Positions 1 through 10,105 are shown, counted from the first letter of the stretch. The stretch: 64,000 nt of DNA from Deltaproteobacteria bacterium (GCA_020632995.1 JACKEN010000012.1:62001-126000); one strand, 5' to 3'. Notes: generated by a model from the sequence alone, not told the origin. Numbers and translations: made by a program.

Positions 1-24
1 CTCGAAGCGGACGGCTACCGCTGA
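1..24 (+). CDS. 3' end of an unidentified gene (partial)
   Basis: Frame 1 reads seven codons (LEADGYR) into a TGA at 22-24, just before the convergent DsrE gene. The codons are GC-rich in third position, as expected for coding DNA here. Too little is present to identify a product, and it could be chance. Confidence 0.3.
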   Translation, partial: LEADGYR

Positions 25-30
25 GCACCC

Positions 31-429
31 TCAGAACGAGAGGGTGGCCGCGCCCTCCTTGATCACCGCGTGCAGCACGCTCGCCCCGGTGACCACCACC
101 CCATCCCGGAGGTCGCCGTCCTCGTAGCCCCGGCTCCGCACGCAGGGGGTGCAGGCCCAGAGGGTGCCGCCCCGCTCGATGAAGTCGCTGATCAGCTTCT
201 CCAGCGGCTCGAGGGGCGGGACGTGGGCCTGGCCCGCGGCCCGGCGGCGGACCAGATCCACCGCGCTGGAGGTCAGGAAGACGCGCACGTCCAGGCCGGC
301 GGTCAGGCCACCGTTCGCGATGGTGAAGGCCACAGAGGACAGCTCGTTGTCGAGGCCCTGGGTGACCAGGACCGCCAGCGTGCGCGGCTTGGGCGTCTCT
401 GGGTCGTTGTTGGTGTGTCGATCGTTCAT
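31..429 (-). CDS. DsrE/DsrF-like family protein
   Basis: A 132-aa soluble protein. After about 17 disordered residues it has a DsrE-type alpha/beta core: TLAVLVTQGLD begins the first strand, followed by a helix and the strand DVRVFLTSS. Two cysteines sit in WACTPC (about residues 93 and 96). DsrE-family proteins act in sulfur relay or as small redox/regulatory proteins; the Cys pair would suit thiol chemistry, but no substrate can be named. I chose the ATG at 429 because GAGGAG lies 9 nt upstream; an ATG three codons earlier abuts that site. It is divergent from the AraC-type regulator at 500, which is a candidate regulator of it. That link is inferred from position only. Confidence 0.8.
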   Translation of the reverse strand: MNDRHTNNDPETPKPRTLAVLVTQGLDNELSSVAFTIANGGLTAGLDVRVFLTSSAVDLVRRRAAGQAHVPPLEPLEKLISDFIERGGTLWACTPCVRSRGYEDGDLRDGVVVTGASVLHAVIKEGAATLSF

Positions 430-499
430 CGGTGTCATCTCCTCGAGCGCGTACTCATGCTCGCCAGAGGAGCGTAGGTTCGAGCGGTCGGCGCAGACC

Positions 500-1537
500 A
501 TGCTTGATGCGCCACGAGACATGACCGATCCTCCACCGCGCATGGATGCGCTGTCGGGGGTGCTGCGTGCGGTGCGCTTGACGGGGGCCGTCTTCTTCCA
601 GGCCGACTTCACCGCGCCCTGGGCCCTCGAGTCGCCCGAGTCCAGCATGCTCGCGCAAGCGCTCTTGCCCGACGCGCGGCAGGTGGTGCTCTTCCACCTC
701 GTCCGCGGCGGGCGCTGCTGGGTCGACGTCCCCGGGCAGCCGCGGATCGAGCTCGGCCCGGGTGACGTGATCGTGTTCCCGCTGGGCGATCGGCACGTCA
801 TGGGGAGCGGCGCGGCCGAGGCGGTGACCCCGGTGACCGCGCTCTTCCCGGGGCCGCCGCCGTTCGTGCGGCCCCCGCGCCTCGCCTACGGGGGCGGCGG
901 CGCGGCCACCGGCCTGGTCTGCGGCTACCTCTACCTGGAGCGCGTCTTCTTCAGCCCGCTCTTCGGCACCCTCCCGCGGGTGCTCGTCGCCCGGCCGGAC
1001 GACGGCGCGGCCGGCGCCATGCTCCGCTCCAGCGCCGGGATCCTGGCCGCCGCCCTCGAGGGGTGTGAGACCACATCGGACGCGACCCCGCTGGACCCGA
1101 GCGCGCCCGGTGGGGCCGAGGTCCTGGCGCGCCTGACCGAGCTGCTCTTCGTCGAGGTCCTGCGGCGCCACATGGCGAAGCTCGCCCCCGAAGAGGTGGG
1201 CTTCTTCGCCGCCATCCGCGATCCCGGGGTGGGGCGCGCGCTGGAGGCCTTCCACCGCGAGCCGTGTCGCCCCTGGCCGGTCGAGCAGCTCGCGCGGCAG
1301 GCCGCGATGTCGCGCTCCGGCTTCGCGGCGCGCTTCGTCGAGCTCCTCGGCGAGTCACCGGCGCAATACACCTTGCGGTGGCGCCTCCGCCTCGCCGCGC
1401 AGCGCCTGCGCGAGACCACCGACAGCATCGCGGAGGTCGCGACCGAGAGCGGCTACGCGTCCGAGGCGGCGTTCAGCCGGGCCTTCAAGCGCGAGCACGG
1501 GCTCGCCCCCGGCCGCTTCCGGTCGGGGCCGCCCTGA
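500..1537 (+). CDS. AraC-family transcriptional regulator with N-terminal cupin
   Basis: A 345-aa regulator. Residues about 15-200 form an AraC-type cupin sensor domain (LVRGGRCWVDV, then ELGPGDVIVFPLGDRH, a classical cupin double motif). The C-terminal ~85 residues hold two helix-turn-helix motifs (EQLARQAAMSRSGFAARF and IAEVATESGYASEAAFSRAF), ending in the usual PGRFR. The family binds small ligands through the cupin and activates or represses nearby, often divergent, genes, here probably the DsrE-like gene. In-frame ATGs at 500, 521 and 542 are all possible starts, and none has a clear ribosome site. It carries one GCAA-N6-TTGC site at 655-668. Confidence 0.88.
   Translation: MLDAPRDMTDPPPRMDALSGVLRAVRLTGAVFFQADFTAPWALESPESSMLAQALLPDARQVVLFHLVRGGRCWVDVPGQPRIELGPGDVIVFPLGDRHVMGSGAAEAVTPVTALFPGPPPFVRPPRLAYGGGGAATGLVCGYLYLERVFFSPLFGTLPRVLVARPDDGAAGAMLRSSAGILAAALEGCETTSDATPLDPSAPGGAEVLARLTELLFVEVLRRHMAKLAPEEVGFFAAIRDPGVGRALEAFHREPCRPWPVEQLARQAAMSRSGFAARFVELLGESPAQYTLRWRLRLAAQRLRETTDSIAEVATESGYASEAAFSRAFKREHGLAPGRFRSGPP
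655..668. repeat. GCAA-N6-TTGC gapped palindrome (first of at least 19 copies)
   Basis: GCAA-GCGCTC-TTGC inside the AraC gene. Exact copies start at 655, 3805, 3980, 5588, 7344, 17073, 24754, 28734, 32644, 34811, 38082, 40587, 42926, 43441, 45417, 50443, 56852, 57798 and 59725, each 14 bp. At about 70% GC roughly half a copy is expected by chance. The N6 sequence varies, so the two half-sites and their spacing are what is conserved. In 18 of 19 the first and last N are G or C. See the findings for codon phase and interpretation. Confidence 0.85.
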
Positions 1538-1538
1538 C

Positions 1539-2168
1539 TCACCGCCAGCTCGTCGCCGCCTCCCACGCGGCGGAGCCCTTGTGCTCGGCCAGGGGCGCGA
1601 ACGAGGACGGGCCTGTCTGCTTCGGTCGCCGGTCCGCCGGCTGCTCCGGCTGCTGCTCCCCCTTGCCCTCTTGCTGCTGCGCCTTGTCCTTCGCGCCGCG
1701 TCGCTGGTCGGGCCGCGCGAGATCCTCGGCCGAGGCGAGCTTGCGCGGCACCGCGCGCCGCCGGTCGAGGCCGGCGCTGTTCTCACTCAGGCGCTCCCGG
1801 TACGCGGCGTCTCGGAGCGCGTTCGTCCGGTCCTCGTCCTGGGCCTGGACGCGGGGCGCGGGGTCTCGCGCGACCCGCTCGAGGTTCCGGCGCTCCGCGT
1901 CGGGCGCCTCGGCCTTCAGCGTCTCGCTCGCCCCATAGGTGTCGCGTAGCGGCTCGACCTTCGGCGTGGTGCGCCCCGCGTCGGCGGAGGGGTCGGCGCC
2001 GGCCTCGTTCCCCTGGCCCGCCGCGGCCTTGGCGTTGGCGGCGGCCCGCTCTGCCGCCGCCTCGCGGACCTGCTGCTCCTCGAGCCGCTGACGGTCCCGC
2101 TGGATGCGGCTCATGATGGCCGCGAGCCTGTCTTCGCTGGTGGGGGCGACCCCTCCGATTCCAACCAT
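1539..2168 (-). CDS. Hypothetical charged, coiled-coil-rich protein
   Basis: A 209-aa protein with no signal peptide or membrane segment. It is rich in Ala, Arg, Glu and Gln; residues about 10-50 (SRIQRDRQRLEEQQVREAAA) look like a coiled coil, and the rest appears largely disordered and low-complexity. I do not recognise a family. It ends 1 nt from the convergent AraC stop. There is no ribosome site before the ATG at 2168. A sigma-54-like element (TGGCCTG-N4-TTGCT) ends about 15 nt upstream, implying a nearly leaderless message; comM has the same arrangement. The upstream neighbour is a large hairpin element. Confidence 0.6.
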   Translation of the reverse strand: MVGIGGVAPTSEDRLAAIMSRIQRDRQRLEEQQVREAAAERAAANAKAAAGQGNEAGADPSADAGRTTPKVEPLRDTYGASETLKAEAPDAERRNLERVARDPAPRVQAQDEDRTNALRDAAYRERLSENSAGLDRRRAVPRKLASAEDLARPDQRRGAKDKAQQQEGKGEQQPEQPADRRPKQTGPSSFAPLAEHKGSAAWEAATSWR

Positions 2169-2181
2169 GCGAGGCTGTAGA

Positions 2182-2197
2182 GCAACTTGCAGGCCAA
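2182..2197 (-). promoter_or_regulatory. Sigma-54-like -24/-12 element
   Basis: On the minus strand the sequence reads TGGCCTG-CAAG-TTGCT, close to the sigma-54 consensus TGGCACG-N4-TTGCW with the GG-N10-GC spacing. It would start transcription about 2 nt before the ATG at 2168. A near-identical element precedes comM. The spacing to the start codon is unusually short, so this is tentative. Confidence 0.4.
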
Positions 2198-2298
2198 CTG
2201 GCGCTTCGTCACTCGCGGGGGTGGATCGAGGCGTCGTGCCCTCACCCGAGGCGGCGCAGGGTGGCGTCGAGGTCGCAGGCCTACCCTCGCCTACCTTC

Positions 2299-2472
2299 AG
2301 CAGGCCATCGGAAAAGTCCCCCACGCGCTGCGCGGGCTCGTTTTCCGTGGAACGTCCCGACCGGCTTCGCCTCTCATCGGTCGCGTATGGCCAGATATGC
2401 TCCCTCTTCGTCGGAACGTTCCACGAAAAGTCGCTCCGCGGATCGCATGGGCTACTTCTCCGATGGCCTGCT
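2299..2472. repeat. 174-bp imperfect inverted-repeat (hairpin/MITE-like) element
   Basis: Arms at 2299-2361 and 2410-2472 are inverted copies of 63 bp, identical at 49 positions by my alignment, separated by 48 bp. The outer ends read AGCAGGCCATCGG and its complement; the inner ends contain CGTGGAACGT. It is more AT-rich than its flanks and lies between two leftward genes, with the right end overlapping the stop codon of the TetR gene (2471-2473). It could be a non-autonomous mobile element, a BIME/REP-like repeat or a large terminator. No second copy is in this window. Confidence 0.65.
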
Positions 2473-3115
2473 AGGCGTGCAGGCGGGTCTCCTCGGGGGC
2501 GGGCACGGGCTTGCCGGGCATGAGGAGGCTGAAGACGGTGCGCTTCACGGACTCGAAGATCGCGTCGGGCACCGCGTTCTTGTCGAGGAACCACTGCACG
2601 AAGAGCCCGTCGAAGATGGCGAGCACCATGGCCGCGAGGTGCTCGGTGGGGAGGCGCCGCTCGAAGTAGCCGTGGTTCACGCCCTCCTCGATGATGATCT
2701 GGATGGAGGTGCGGTAGCCCCGGTACATGCGCTGGAAGCGCTTCTTCACGTTCTCGTTCGCGTCGGTGGTCTCGAGGAGCAGCCCGAGGAGCAGGCGCAA
2801 GGTATCCGGCCGCTCCTCCGCGAGGTCCCGGTACAGCTCGATGAGCTTCGAGAGCTGCCGGGGCGGGTCGGGCTGGGCGAGGATCTCGGAGCCCGCCTTC
2901 ACCTCCCACTCGCTCATCGCGCGATCCACCACCGTGAACAGGAGGTCCTCCTTGTTCTCGAAGTGCCAGAAGATCGAGCTCTTGCTCGTCTTGGCCTCCT
3001 TGGCGATCAGGTCGAGCGAGGTGCCCGCGTAGCCCTGCCGGGCGAACAGCCGGGTGGTGACGTCGATGATGACCTGGCGGGTCTGCTCGCCCTGCTCCTT
3101 GCGCTGCCGCTGCAT
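2471..3115 (-). CDS. TetR/AcrR-family transcriptional regulator
   Basis: A 214-aa protein with an N-terminal TetR helix-turn-helix (residues about 10-57: ATRLFARQGYAGTSLDLIAKEA-like, then SKSSIFWHFENKEDLL) and an all-helical ligand-binding C-terminal domain. Such proteins repress efflux or lipid-metabolism genes until a ligand binds. It is divergent from argC-argB across a 192-bp gap, but regulation of arginine genes by a TetR protein would be unusual, so autoregulation or a distant target is equally likely. The ATG at 3115 fits the usual distance to the HTH. The TAG stop lies in the end of the hairpin element. Confidence 0.85.
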   Translation of the reverse strand: MQRQRKEQGEQTRQVIIDVTTRLFARQGYAGTSLDLIAKEAKTSKSSIFWHFENKEDLLFTVVDRAMSEWEVKAGSEILAQPDPPRQLSKLIELYRDLAEERPDTLRLLLGLLLETTDANENVKKRFQRMYRGYRTSIQIIIEEGVNHGYFERRLPTEHLAAMVLAIFDGLFVQWFLDKNAVPDAIFESVKRTVFSLLMPGKPVPAPEETRLHA

Positions 3116-3307
3116 TCCCTGACTGTACTGGCCGGTCAGGACAGGGCGCAAGTCAACCCATTGGAATCGTTGGCTTCTCGTGCGGACGTCCATTGTACCA
3201 GCGGTCGGTCGAGCCGCGAACGCGCCCTGATCTCGGGGGGCTCCCCCGCGCGCCAGACGCGACGAAGCCAGCGCCGGGGAGTTGAACGGGTGATAGGCTC
3301 CGCCGCC

Positions 3308-4353
<1,046 letters not shown>

Positions 4354-4357
<4 letters not shown>

Positions 4358-5184
4358 GCGGGCTGAAGGTGGTGATCAAGCTGGGCGGGGAGCTGATGAG
4401 CCCCGCCCGGGCCGAGGAGCTCGCGGCGATCACCGCCGGGGTGCGCGCCCTCGTCGACGCCGGCCACCGGGTGGTCCTCGTGCACGGCGGCGGGCCCCAG
4501 ACCTCGGCGCTGCAGCGCGAGCTTGGGCAGGAGCCCAAGATGGTGGGCGGCCGCCGGGTCACCGACGACGCGGCGCTCGACGTGATGCTCATGGTGGTGG
4601 CGGGCCGCCTCAACGTGGCCCTGGTCAGCGCGTTGGTTGGGGCAGGGCTGTCCGCGGTGGGCCTCAACGGGGTCAGCGCGCACCTGATCCGCTGCGTGAA
4701 GCGCCCGGCCAAGGTGGTGAGCGGCGGCGGCCCCGACCCGGTGGACTTCGGCCACGTCGGCGACGTCACCGGGGTCAACGAGGCCCTCCTCGACCTCCTC
4801 CTCGACGCCGGCCACACCCCGGTGCTCGCCTGCGTAGGGAGCGACGACGCCGGCCGGCCCTACAACATCAACGCGGACACCGTGGCGAACGGGGTGGCCA
4901 TCGCCCTTCGGGCCGACCGCCTCCTCCTCCTCACCAGCACCCCCGGGGTGCTGAAGGACATCAACGATCTGTCCACCCGCATCCAGACCCTCACCGTGGC
5001 CGCGGGCCACGCGGCCATCGCGGACGGCACGGTGCAGGGCGGCATGATCCCCAAGCTCGAGGAGTCCTTCGAGGCCCTCGCAGCGGGGGTTGGCCAGATC
5101 CACATCCTCGGGCACGTGGCGCAGGGTGACCTGCAGCGCGCGCTCGACGAGCCGGGCGCGGTGGGCACCGCGTTGATGCCGTGA
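4354..5184 (+). CDS. argB: Acetylglutamate kinase (ArgB)
   Basis: A 276-aa amino-acid kinase that phosphorylates N-acetylglutamate in arginine synthesis. Family signatures are visible: IKLGGELM near the N-terminus, LVHGGGPQ at about 44-51, the substrate region KMVGGRRVTDD, and the nucleotide-binding end LLLLTSTPGVL followed by GGMIPKLEE. The GTG start overlaps the argC stop (GTGA), so the two are translationally coupled. As with argC, a LysZ-type role in lysine synthesis is conceivable but lacks LysW nearby. Confidence 0.9.
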
Positions 5185-5825
5185 GCGGGATGGACGAGTA
5201 CGGCGACGATCCGTGGAGCGTGCCGTCCTTGCGCCCCACGCTGCGCGACCCGGACATGGTCACGCCCCTGGTCCACCTCTACCGAGGTGAGCTGGGTCGG
5301 CTGACCAGCTACCGGCTCCGGTTGGACACCACCACGAACTGGGCGGTGGGCACCACCGCCGGCATCATCTCGTTCGTGCTCGGCACCCCCTCCGCCCCCG
5401 CCTTCGGCCTCGGGCTCGCGGTGGTGCTGAACCTGATCTTCGCCCACCTCGAGTCCCGGCGCTTTCAGCGCTTCGAGATGGTCCGGCAGCGGGTCCGCCT
5501 CATGGAGAGCGGCTTCTACGTCGAGCTCCTGGGCGGCCGCCCCAACCCGCGCTGGCACGAGGAGCTGCGCGACAGCTACCTCAGCCCGCAAGAAGACTTG
5601 CCGTGGTGGCGGGCCATGGGGCTCCGCATCCGAAGGAACTACCTCTGGCTGCTCGCGGTGGTGGCGGTGGCGTGGGCCTTCAAGCTCCACACCCACCCCG
5701 CGGGGCCCATGGAGGCGGCCGCGCTCGGCAACCTGAGCGGGGCCCAGGTGATGGGGCTGGTGCTCGCCGCGGCCCTCGCCCTCTTGGCCTGGGCGGTGGC
5801 GGTGGGCCCTCAGGGCCCCGAGTAG
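5181..5825 (+). CDS. DUF2270 family integral membrane protein
   Basis: A 214-aa membrane protein matching what I know of DUF2270: a conserved N-terminal segment (LVHLYRGELGRLTSYRLRLD), TNWAVGTTAG entering two closely spaced membrane helices (about 55-90), a cytoplasmic loop with FQRFEMVRQRVRLMESGFY, then a further pair of helices before the C-terminus. Its function is unknown. It is coupled to argB by a 4-nt overlap, so it is co-transcribed with arginine genes, although no mechanistic link is known. Its 3' end overlaps the convergent thioredoxin-like gene by 16 nt. One GCAA-N6-TTGC site is at 5588. Confidence 0.8.
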   Translation: MSGMDEYGDDPWSVPSLRPTLRDPDMVTPLVHLYRGELGRLTSYRLRLDTTTNWAVGTTAGIISFVLGTPSAPAFGLGLAVVLNLIFAHLESRRFQRFEMVRQRVRLMESGFYVELLGGRPNPRWHEELRDSYLSPQEDLPWWRAMGLRIRRNYLWLLAVVAVAWAFKLHTHPAGPMEAAALGNLSGAQVMGLVLAAALALLAWAVAVGPQGPE

Positions 5826-8140
5826 CCGGGCACCGCGAGGGGCTCCGCCTCCAGCCGCTCCACCTCCGCCAGCTGCGCCCGGAACACCTCGGGGTCCGAG
5901 GTCGGGCGCTCGCACACCTGCCCCCGACACACATAGGCGGTGGCTCGGCCGCCCTGGGGGCGCTTGCCCTCCAGCCACGGGACGCGCGCCGCGAGATCCG
6001 CCAGCCGGGCCTCGGGGACGGTCAGCGCCACCCGGTTCGGGACGAAGGTGCTGCGCAACACAGCCTGCAACGCCTCGCCGTCGTCGCCGTCGGTGGTGAC
6101 GATCGCGACCTCCTTGGGCGAGTCGAGGAGCCAGTCCAGGGCCTGGGCGAGCTTGGGCACCGCGGTGGGCTGCCGGCTGAGCTCAGAGCCCAGGGCGACC
6201 ACCGTGGCCTGGGCCCGGGCCCGGTAGGCCTCGTCCTGGGTGAGCTCGTAGAGGCGCAGGAGGTTCAGGGCCGCCACCGAGTTGCCCGAGGGCTGGGCCC
6301 CGTCGTAGCTCGGCTTGTCACGGATCAAGAGCGCCTCGGCGTCGCTCGCGGTCGCGAAGTAGCCGCCCGCCGCGTCGTCCCAGAACCTCGCCTGCAGGTC
6401 GGCCTGCAGGCGCACCGCCTCGTCGAGCCAGCGGAGCTCGGCCGTGGCCTCGAAGAGGTCCAGGAGCGCAGAAATGAAGAACGCGTAGTCCTCGAGCACC
6501 GCGGCGTGCCTGGCCTCGCCGCCGCGGTAGGTGCGGAGCAAGCGCCCGTCCGCCTGGAGCTTCGCGAGCACGAACTCCGCCGCCCGGGTGGCCGCGGCCA
6601 GGTACTTGGGGTCCCCGAAGGCCCAACCGGCCTGCGCCAGGGCGGAGATCATCTGGCCGTTCCACTCGGTGAGGATCTTGTCGTCCAACAGCGGCGGGAT
6701 CCGGCCCTTCCGCACCTCGTAGAGCCGGGCCCGGATCGAGCGGACCTTCTGTTGCAAGACGTCCTGCGAGATGCCGAGGAGCTCCGCCACCTCGGCCTCG
6801 GGGCGGGGCCGGTAGAGGATGCTCTTGCCCTCGAAGTTCCCGCCCTTCGTGACCCCGTAGTAGACGCTCGCCACCTCGGCGTCCTCGGCCCCGAGGGCCG
6901 AGGTGAGCTCGGCCGGGGTCCACACGAAGAACTTGCCCTCCTCGCCCTCGGAGTCCGCGTCGGTGGCGGAGTAGAAGGCGCCCTCGGGGCTGGTCATCTC
7001 CCGCAGGACGTAGGCGAGGGTGTCGTTCGCCACCGCCTCGAAGCGCGCGTCGCCGGTGGCCTGCCAGGTCGCCACCGCCAGGCTCACCAGCTGGGCGTTG
7101 TCGTAGAGCATCTTCTCGAAGTGGGGGACCAGCCACCCGTCGTCGGTGGAGTAGCGCGCGAAGCCGCCCCCGATCTGGTCGTACATGCCGCCGCCCGCCA
7201 TGTGGGCGAGCGAGAACGCCACCATGTGCCGGGCCGCGGGGTCCTCGGCCCGGCGCGCGTAGCGCAGCAGCTGCTCGTAGAGCGCGGGCCGCGGGAACTT
7301 GGGGGCCCGCCCGAAGCCGCCGAAGCGCGGGTCGAAGTTCTTGGCAAGCTGTGTTGCCATCTCGACCAGCACCTCGGGCCCCGGCAGCCCCTCGGCCGGC
7401 CTCGCCCCCGCCCGCGCCAGGGCACGGGTGAGATCGGCGGCGGACTCCAGCACCTTCTCCCGCTCGGTCTGGTAGGCCTGGGCGAGCGCCTTCAAGATCG
7501 TGAAGAAGCCCGCGCGCATCCCCCGATCGCCGTCCCGGGGCGGGAAGTAGGTGCCGCCGAAGAAGGGGCGCTTGTCGGGCGTCATCACCACCGTCATCGG
7601 CCAGCCGCCCCGGCCGGTCATCGCCTGGACCGCGGTCATGTAGACCGCGTCCACGTCGGGGCGCTCCTCGCGGTCCACCTTGATCGCCACGAAGTGGGTG
7701 TTGATGAAGGCGGCGATCTCCTCGTCCTCGAAGGACTCCCGCTCCATCACGTGGCACCAGTGGCAGGTGGAGTAGCCCACCGACAGCAGGATGGGGCGGT
7801 CGAGCTTCGCCGCGAGGGCGAAGGCCTCCTCGCCCCACGCGTGCCAGAACACCGGGTTGTGGGCGTGCTGCAGCAGGTATGGGCTGGACTCGAAGATCAG
7901 CGGGTTGATGAAGCGGGGCCGGCCGCCCTCGGCCAGGTGGTGGGTGCGCGGCACGTAGTCCGGGCCGAGCCGGGTGTAGGCGGCCCACAGGCGGGCCACC
8001 TCGTCGGCGCCGAAGGGCGCGAGGCCGGGGAGGGTGATCGGGGTGCTCATGGGTTCGCTCGGGCCCGGCCCGCAGGCCCGCGCGCACGAGGTGCCAGCCA
8101 GCAAGGCGAGCAGGGCGGCGCGCAGGACGAGGCGAGGCAC
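5810..8140 (-). CDS. Exported YyaL/DUF255-type thioredoxin-domain protein
   Basis: About 776 aa. The N-terminal thioredoxin-like DUF255 domain carries the hallmark SVGYSTCHWCHVMERESF (CxxC) and GGWPMTVVMTPDKRPFFGGTYFP; a long (alpha/alpha)-barrel of cellobiose-epimerase/glucosaminidase-like type follows. This is the architecture of YyaL and mammalian SPATA20. The biochemical role of the family is unsettled; redox-linked sugar or thiol chemistry is inferred. Starting at the GTG at 8140 gives a signal-peptide-like N-terminus (PRLVLRAALLALLAG then Cys), implying export. An ATG at 8050 would give a cytosolic form without it. One GCAA-N6-TTGC site is at 7344. Confidence 0.85.
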   Translation of the reverse strand: MPRLVLRAALLALLAGTSCARACGPGPSEPMSTPITLPGLAPFGADEVARLWAAYTRLGPDYVPRTHHLAEGGRPRFINPLIFESSPYLLQHAHNPVFWHAWGEEAFALAAKLDRPILLSVGYSTCHWCHVMERESFEDEEIAAFINTHFVAIKVDREERPDVDAVYMTAVQAMTGRGGWPMTVVMTPDKRPFFGGTYFPPRDGDRGMRAGFFTILKALAQAYQTEREKVLESAADLTRALARAGARPAEGLPGPEVLVEMATQLAKNFDPRFGGFGRAPKFPRPALYEQLLRYARRAEDPAARHMVAFSLAHMAGGGMYDQIGGGFARYSTDDGWLVPHFEKMLYDNAQLVSLAVATWQATGDARFEAVANDTLAYVLREMTSPEGAFYSATDADSEGEEGKFFVWTPAELTSALGAEDAEVASVYYGVTKGGNFEGKSILYRPRPEAEVAELLGISQDVLQQKVRSIRARLYEVRKGRIPPLLDDKILTEWNGQMISALAQAGWAFGDPKYLAAATRAAEFVLAKLQADGRLLRTYRGGEARHAAVLEDYAFFISALLDLFEATAELRWLDEAVRLQADLQARFWDDAAGGYFATASDAEALLIRDKPSYDGAQPSGNSVAALNLLRLYELTQDEAYRARAQATVVALGSELSRQPTAVPKLAQALDWLLDSPKEVAIVTTDGDDGEALQAVLRSTFVPNRVALTVPEARLADLAARVPWLEGKRPQGGRATAYVCRGQVCERPTSDPEVFRAQLAEVERLEAEPLAVPGYSGP

Positions 8141-8222
8141 GCGTACACGATGCCCGACGTGCGCCACCGCACAGCAGAAAAAAATTCAGATCGCGGGGCG
8201 GGGTGGCCCGTTCACCCTCCCC

Positions 8223-10100
8223 ATGACCAGCCGCCATCGAATCCCCCGCTCCATCCTCCGCACCCTCCAGCTCGCTACCAGCGCCGGCCTGGTGGTCGCC
8301 TGCTCCAGTATGGCGCCGGAGAAGCCCGCGATGCGAAGCGCGGCCCCCGTGGCCCAGGAGGAGGCCCGCCAGGCCCGGGTCACCACCGAGAGCCTGAGCG
8401 CCGCGGTGGCCGACCGCCCGGTCGACGAGGTCTCCGCCCCCGAGATGGACGCCCGCGCGTCTGGGGCGGCGGCCCAGCCCGTCTCCGCGCCCACCCCGCG
8501 CGCCCCCGCGGCCGAGCCCGCGCCGCCGCCCCCTGCGCCGGTCACCACCGTCGCCCTCGCCACGAAGGCGGGGGAGGACCGCGGCGGCACGATGTCGGGC
8601 CGCCTGGCCCGCGAGGCCAAGAAGGACGCGGCGGACACCCGCGGCCCCGCCCAGGCGAAGCGCCCCGCGCCCAGCACCCCGGCTGAGCCGGCCTGGATGG
8701 CCCAGGGCGCCTCGGCCCCCGGTGGGCAGTTCGAGGGGCGGGAGGCCCGCTTCAACAGCTTCACCCACACCGACCGCGATGCTCTGTCGACCTTCGCGAT
8801 CGACGTCGACACCGCGGCCTACTCCATCGCGCGCCGCACCCTGATGTCGGAGCGCATGCCCACCCCCTCGCTGGTGCGGGTGGAGGAGATGGTGAACTAC
8901 TTCCGCTACGACTATCCCGCGCCGAAGGGTGAGGAGCTGTTCTCCATCCAGGCCGACGGCGCCGCGCACCCCTTCCTCGAGGACCGCAAGCTCCTGCGGG
9001 TGGGGATCCAGGCCAAGGAGGTCACCGAGCTCGACCGTCGCCCGGCCAACCTCGTGTTCCTCGTCGACACCAGCGGCTCGATGAGCAGCGGCGACAAGCT
9101 GGAGCTCACCAAGGCCGCCCTCACCCTCGCGGTCGACCGCCTCGACGCGCGGGACAAGGTCGCGATCACCACCTACGCCGGCGGCGTGAACGTCGTCCTG
9201 CCCCCGACCCCCGGCAACCAGAAGCAGAAGATCAAGGCCGCCCTGCGGCGCCTGCGCTCCGGCGGCGGCACCGCGATGTCCTCGGGCCTGGAGCTTGCCT
9301 ACCAGCAGGCGGCGAAGATGCTCTCGCCCGACTCCGTCACCCGCATCATCGTGGCCTCCGACGGCGACGCGAACATCGGCTCGACCTCGCCCGACCAGAT
9401 CTTGAAGCGCATCGAGGGCTACAAGGAGGAGGGCGTGTTCCTGTCCACCATCGGCTTCGGCCAGGGCAACTACAAGGACGCGATGATGGAGCAGCTGGCG
9501 AACCGCGGGAACGGCAACTACTACTACATCGACTCGATGCGCATGGCCCAGCGCGTCTTCTCCCGCGACCTGTTCAAGATGGTGCAGGACGTGGCCCAGG
9601 ACGTGAAGATCCAGGTGGAGTTCAACCCCGAGAGCGTCGCCGCCTATCGCCTCATCGGCTACGAGAACCGCGACATCGCGGATAAGGACTTCCGCAACGA
9701 CAAGGTGGACGCGGGCGAGATCGGCGCCGGCCACCAGGTCACCGCGCTGTACGAGGTGGTGCTGACCGAGGAGCCCTCCGAGCGCCTCGCCACCGTGCGG
9801 GTTCGGGCCAAGCAGCCCCGCGGCACCAAGGCCAAGGAGGTCGGCTTCGACGTCGCCACCAACCTGGTGACCCGCACCTTCGCCAGCGCGCCGGAAGACT
9901 TGCGCTTCGCCACCGCGGTCATGGGCGGCTCCGAGCTCCTGCGGCGCAGCCCCTTCGCCGAGGGCTGGTCCTTCGCCGACGTCATCCGCATCGTCTCCGA
10001 GACCCGGCCCTACGACGAGCCCGACCGCGCCGAGTTCCTGAGCCTGATGAAGAAGGCGGCCCACCTGTCCGGCGAAGACCGCCCAATCGGGATGCGCTGA
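8223..10100 (+). CDS. VWA-domain lipoprotein (YfbK-like, DUF3520)
   Basis: A 625-aa lipoprotein. The signal peptide ends in LVVAC (lipobox), followed by about 160 disordered Ala/Pro-rich residues. A conserved N-terminal block (FAIDVDTAAYSIARRTL) precedes the von Willebrand A domain with its metal-ion site DTSGSMSS. The C-terminal region matches YfbK/DUF3520-type proteins. VWA domains mediate metal-dependent protein binding at the surface; the partner is unknown. It is divergent from the thioredoxin-like gene across an 82-bp gap that contains an A-rich tract (about 8174-8186). The ATG at 8223 is the only start that leaves the lipobox correctly placed. Confidence 0.88.
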   Translation: MTSRHRIPRSILRTLQLATSAGLVVACSSMAPEKPAMRSAAPVAQEEARQARVTTESLSAAVADRPVDEVSAPEMDARASGAAAQPVSAPTPRAPAAEPAPPPPAPVTTVALATKAGEDRGGTMSGRLAREAKKDAADTRGPAQAKRPAPSTPAEPAWMAQGASAPGGQFEGREARFNSFTHTDRDALSTFAIDVDTAAYSIARRTLMSERMPTPSLVRVEEMVNYFRYDYPAPKGEELFSIQADGAAHPFLEDRKLLRVGIQAKEVTELDRRPANLVFLVDTSGSMSSGDKLELTKAALTLAVDRLDARDKVAITTYAGGVNVVLPPTPGNQKQKIKAALRRLRSGGGTAMSSGLELAYQQAAKMLSPDSVTRIIVASDGDANIGSTSPDQILKRIEGYKEEGVFLSTIGFGQGNYKDAMMEQLANRGNGNYYYIDSMRMAQRVFSRDLFKMVQDVAQDVKIQVEFNPESVAAYRLIGYENRDIADKDFRNDKVDAGEIGAGHQVTALYEVVLTEEPSERLATVRVRAKQPRGTKAKEVGFDVATNLVTRTFASAPEDLRFATAVMGGSELLRRSPFAEGWSFADVIRIVSETRPYDEPDRAEFLSLMKKAAHLSGEDRPIGMR

Positions 10101-10105
10101 CCGAC

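Noticed and set aside
3116..3307. Possible TetR operator palindrome around GGCC in the tetR-argC gap
   Set aside because: When aligned about its centre only about three of seven outer pairs match.
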